Shown: positions 5,326 through 5,805 of the stretch, one piece after another
How positions within the stretch are numbered: the first letter of the stretch is position 1
Layout of the letters: every line of letters starts with the position of its first letter
Origin: Betaproteobacteria bacterium
Lineage (GTDB): Bacteria; Pseudomonadota; Gammaproteobacteria; Burkholderiales; Burkholderiaceae
NCBI GenBank assembly: GCA_018969885.1
Contig: JAGWXN010000213.1
Span: 1-5,805 of the forward strand
Reading direction: 5' to 3'
DNA: 5,805 nucleotides
Program-made: the position numbers and the translations under genes
Notes under the pieces: generated by a model
What the model was told of the DNA's origin: nothing
Seen by the model: the letters and a program-made list of their open reading frames with translations, nothing else
The model's database searches: none

Positions 5326-5805
5326 ATGGGTCAGCTTCTGTTTTCGCCGGGGCAGGCAGCGGCGCTGTTGTTTGGCGTGTTTTTCCTGCTGCTCGCACTC
5401 CGAGTCCCGGTTGCGGTGGCGCTCGGCCTTGCCTGCCTGCCGATGCTCGCGCTCGAGCCGCAGCTCTCGCTCATGCTGCTGGTGCAGGAAACCTTCAACG
5501 CCTATAACTCGTTCATTCTGCTGGCGGTGCCTTTTTTCCTGCTCACCGCCAACCTGATGAATATCGGCGGTATCACCGATCGGCTGGTACGACTGTCGCG
5601 CGCACTGGTGGGCCGCATGCCCGGTAGCCTCGCGCAGGTCAACGTCGTGCTGTCGATTTTCTTCGCCGGTATTTCCGGCTCCTCCACAGCCGACGCTGCC
5701 AGCCAGGGCAAGATCTTCATTGAAGCGCAGGTGAAAGAAGGCTACGACATCAGCTTCTCGGTCGCGATCACCGCGGTGTCTGCCGTTATGGCGGTCATCA
5801 TTCCG
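5326..5805 (+). CDS. dctM: TRAP transporter large permease subunit (DctM family), N-terminal part
   Basis: The first 160 codons are present and the frame is still open at the right window edge; complete DctM proteins have about 430 residues. The ATG at 5326 follows the dctQ stop by three bases, with a GGAA (5315-5318) inside the dctQ end as a modest ribosome binding site. Family features are hydrophobic helices from about residue 10, ALRVPVAVALGLA (24-36), FILLAVPFFLLTANLMNIGG (63-82) and the re-entrant-loop motif FFAGISGSSTADAASQG (112-128), which in this family contributes to the sodium and substrate sites. It is the transport-catalysing membrane subunit that moves the acid delivered by DctP into the cytoplasm with sodium. 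Confidence 0.93.
   Translation, partial: MGQLLFSPGQAAALLFGVFFLLLALRVPVAVALGLACLPMLALEPQLSLMLLVQETFNAYNSFILLAVPFFLLTANLMNIGGITDRLVRLSRALVGRMPGSLAQVNVVLSIFFAGISGSSTADAASQGKIFIEAQVKEGYDISFSVAITAVSAVMAVIIP

Overview
The window is high-GC DNA (well over 60% G+C by eye) with strong Shine-Dalgarno sites, short intergenic gaps, a TRAP-type transporter and a uronate-dehydrogenase-type enzyme. Together these suggest a proteobacterium, most likely Burkholderiales-like. That placement is inference; no rRNA or marker gene is present.

The layout is divergent around a 100-bp gap at 2737-2836. The minus-strand arm, in transcription order, holds an SMP-30/gluconolactonase-family beta-propeller lactonase (2736-1795), an isochorismatase-family cysteine hydrolase resembling N-carbamoylsarcosine amidase (1736-1068), a polysaccharide-deacetylase/PuuE-allantoinase-like protein (1054-143), and the first 47 codons of a second protein of the same family (143-1, cut by the window edge). 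The gaps are 58 nt, 13 nt and a 1-nt TGATG overlap, so these four genes are probably one operon.

The plus-strand arm starts with a uronate dehydrogenase homologue (udh, 2837-3637). A 155-bp non-coding stretch follows (3638-3792), with hairpins, a plausible sigma70 promoter and a perfect short palindrome. Then comes a tripartite TRAP transporter: the periplasmic binding protein dctP (3793-4785), the small membrane subunit dctQ (4801-5322) and the start of the large permease dctM (5326 to the window end).

How the genes may work together: a TRAP system with carboxylate-binding features could import a uronic acid or similar acid, Udh would oxidise it to an aldarolactone, and the SMP-30 protein would open the lactone to an aldaric acid. 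This agrees with known oxidative hexuronate catabolism. The two deacetylase-like proteins and the amidase are C-N hydrolase types not needed for plain uronates. They make the cluster's real substrate uncertain and are the most interesting point: it may handle a nitrogen-containing (amide, ureide or cyclic imide) sugar acid or related compound. No transcriptional regulator, mobile element, CRISPR array, tRNA or rRNA was seen.
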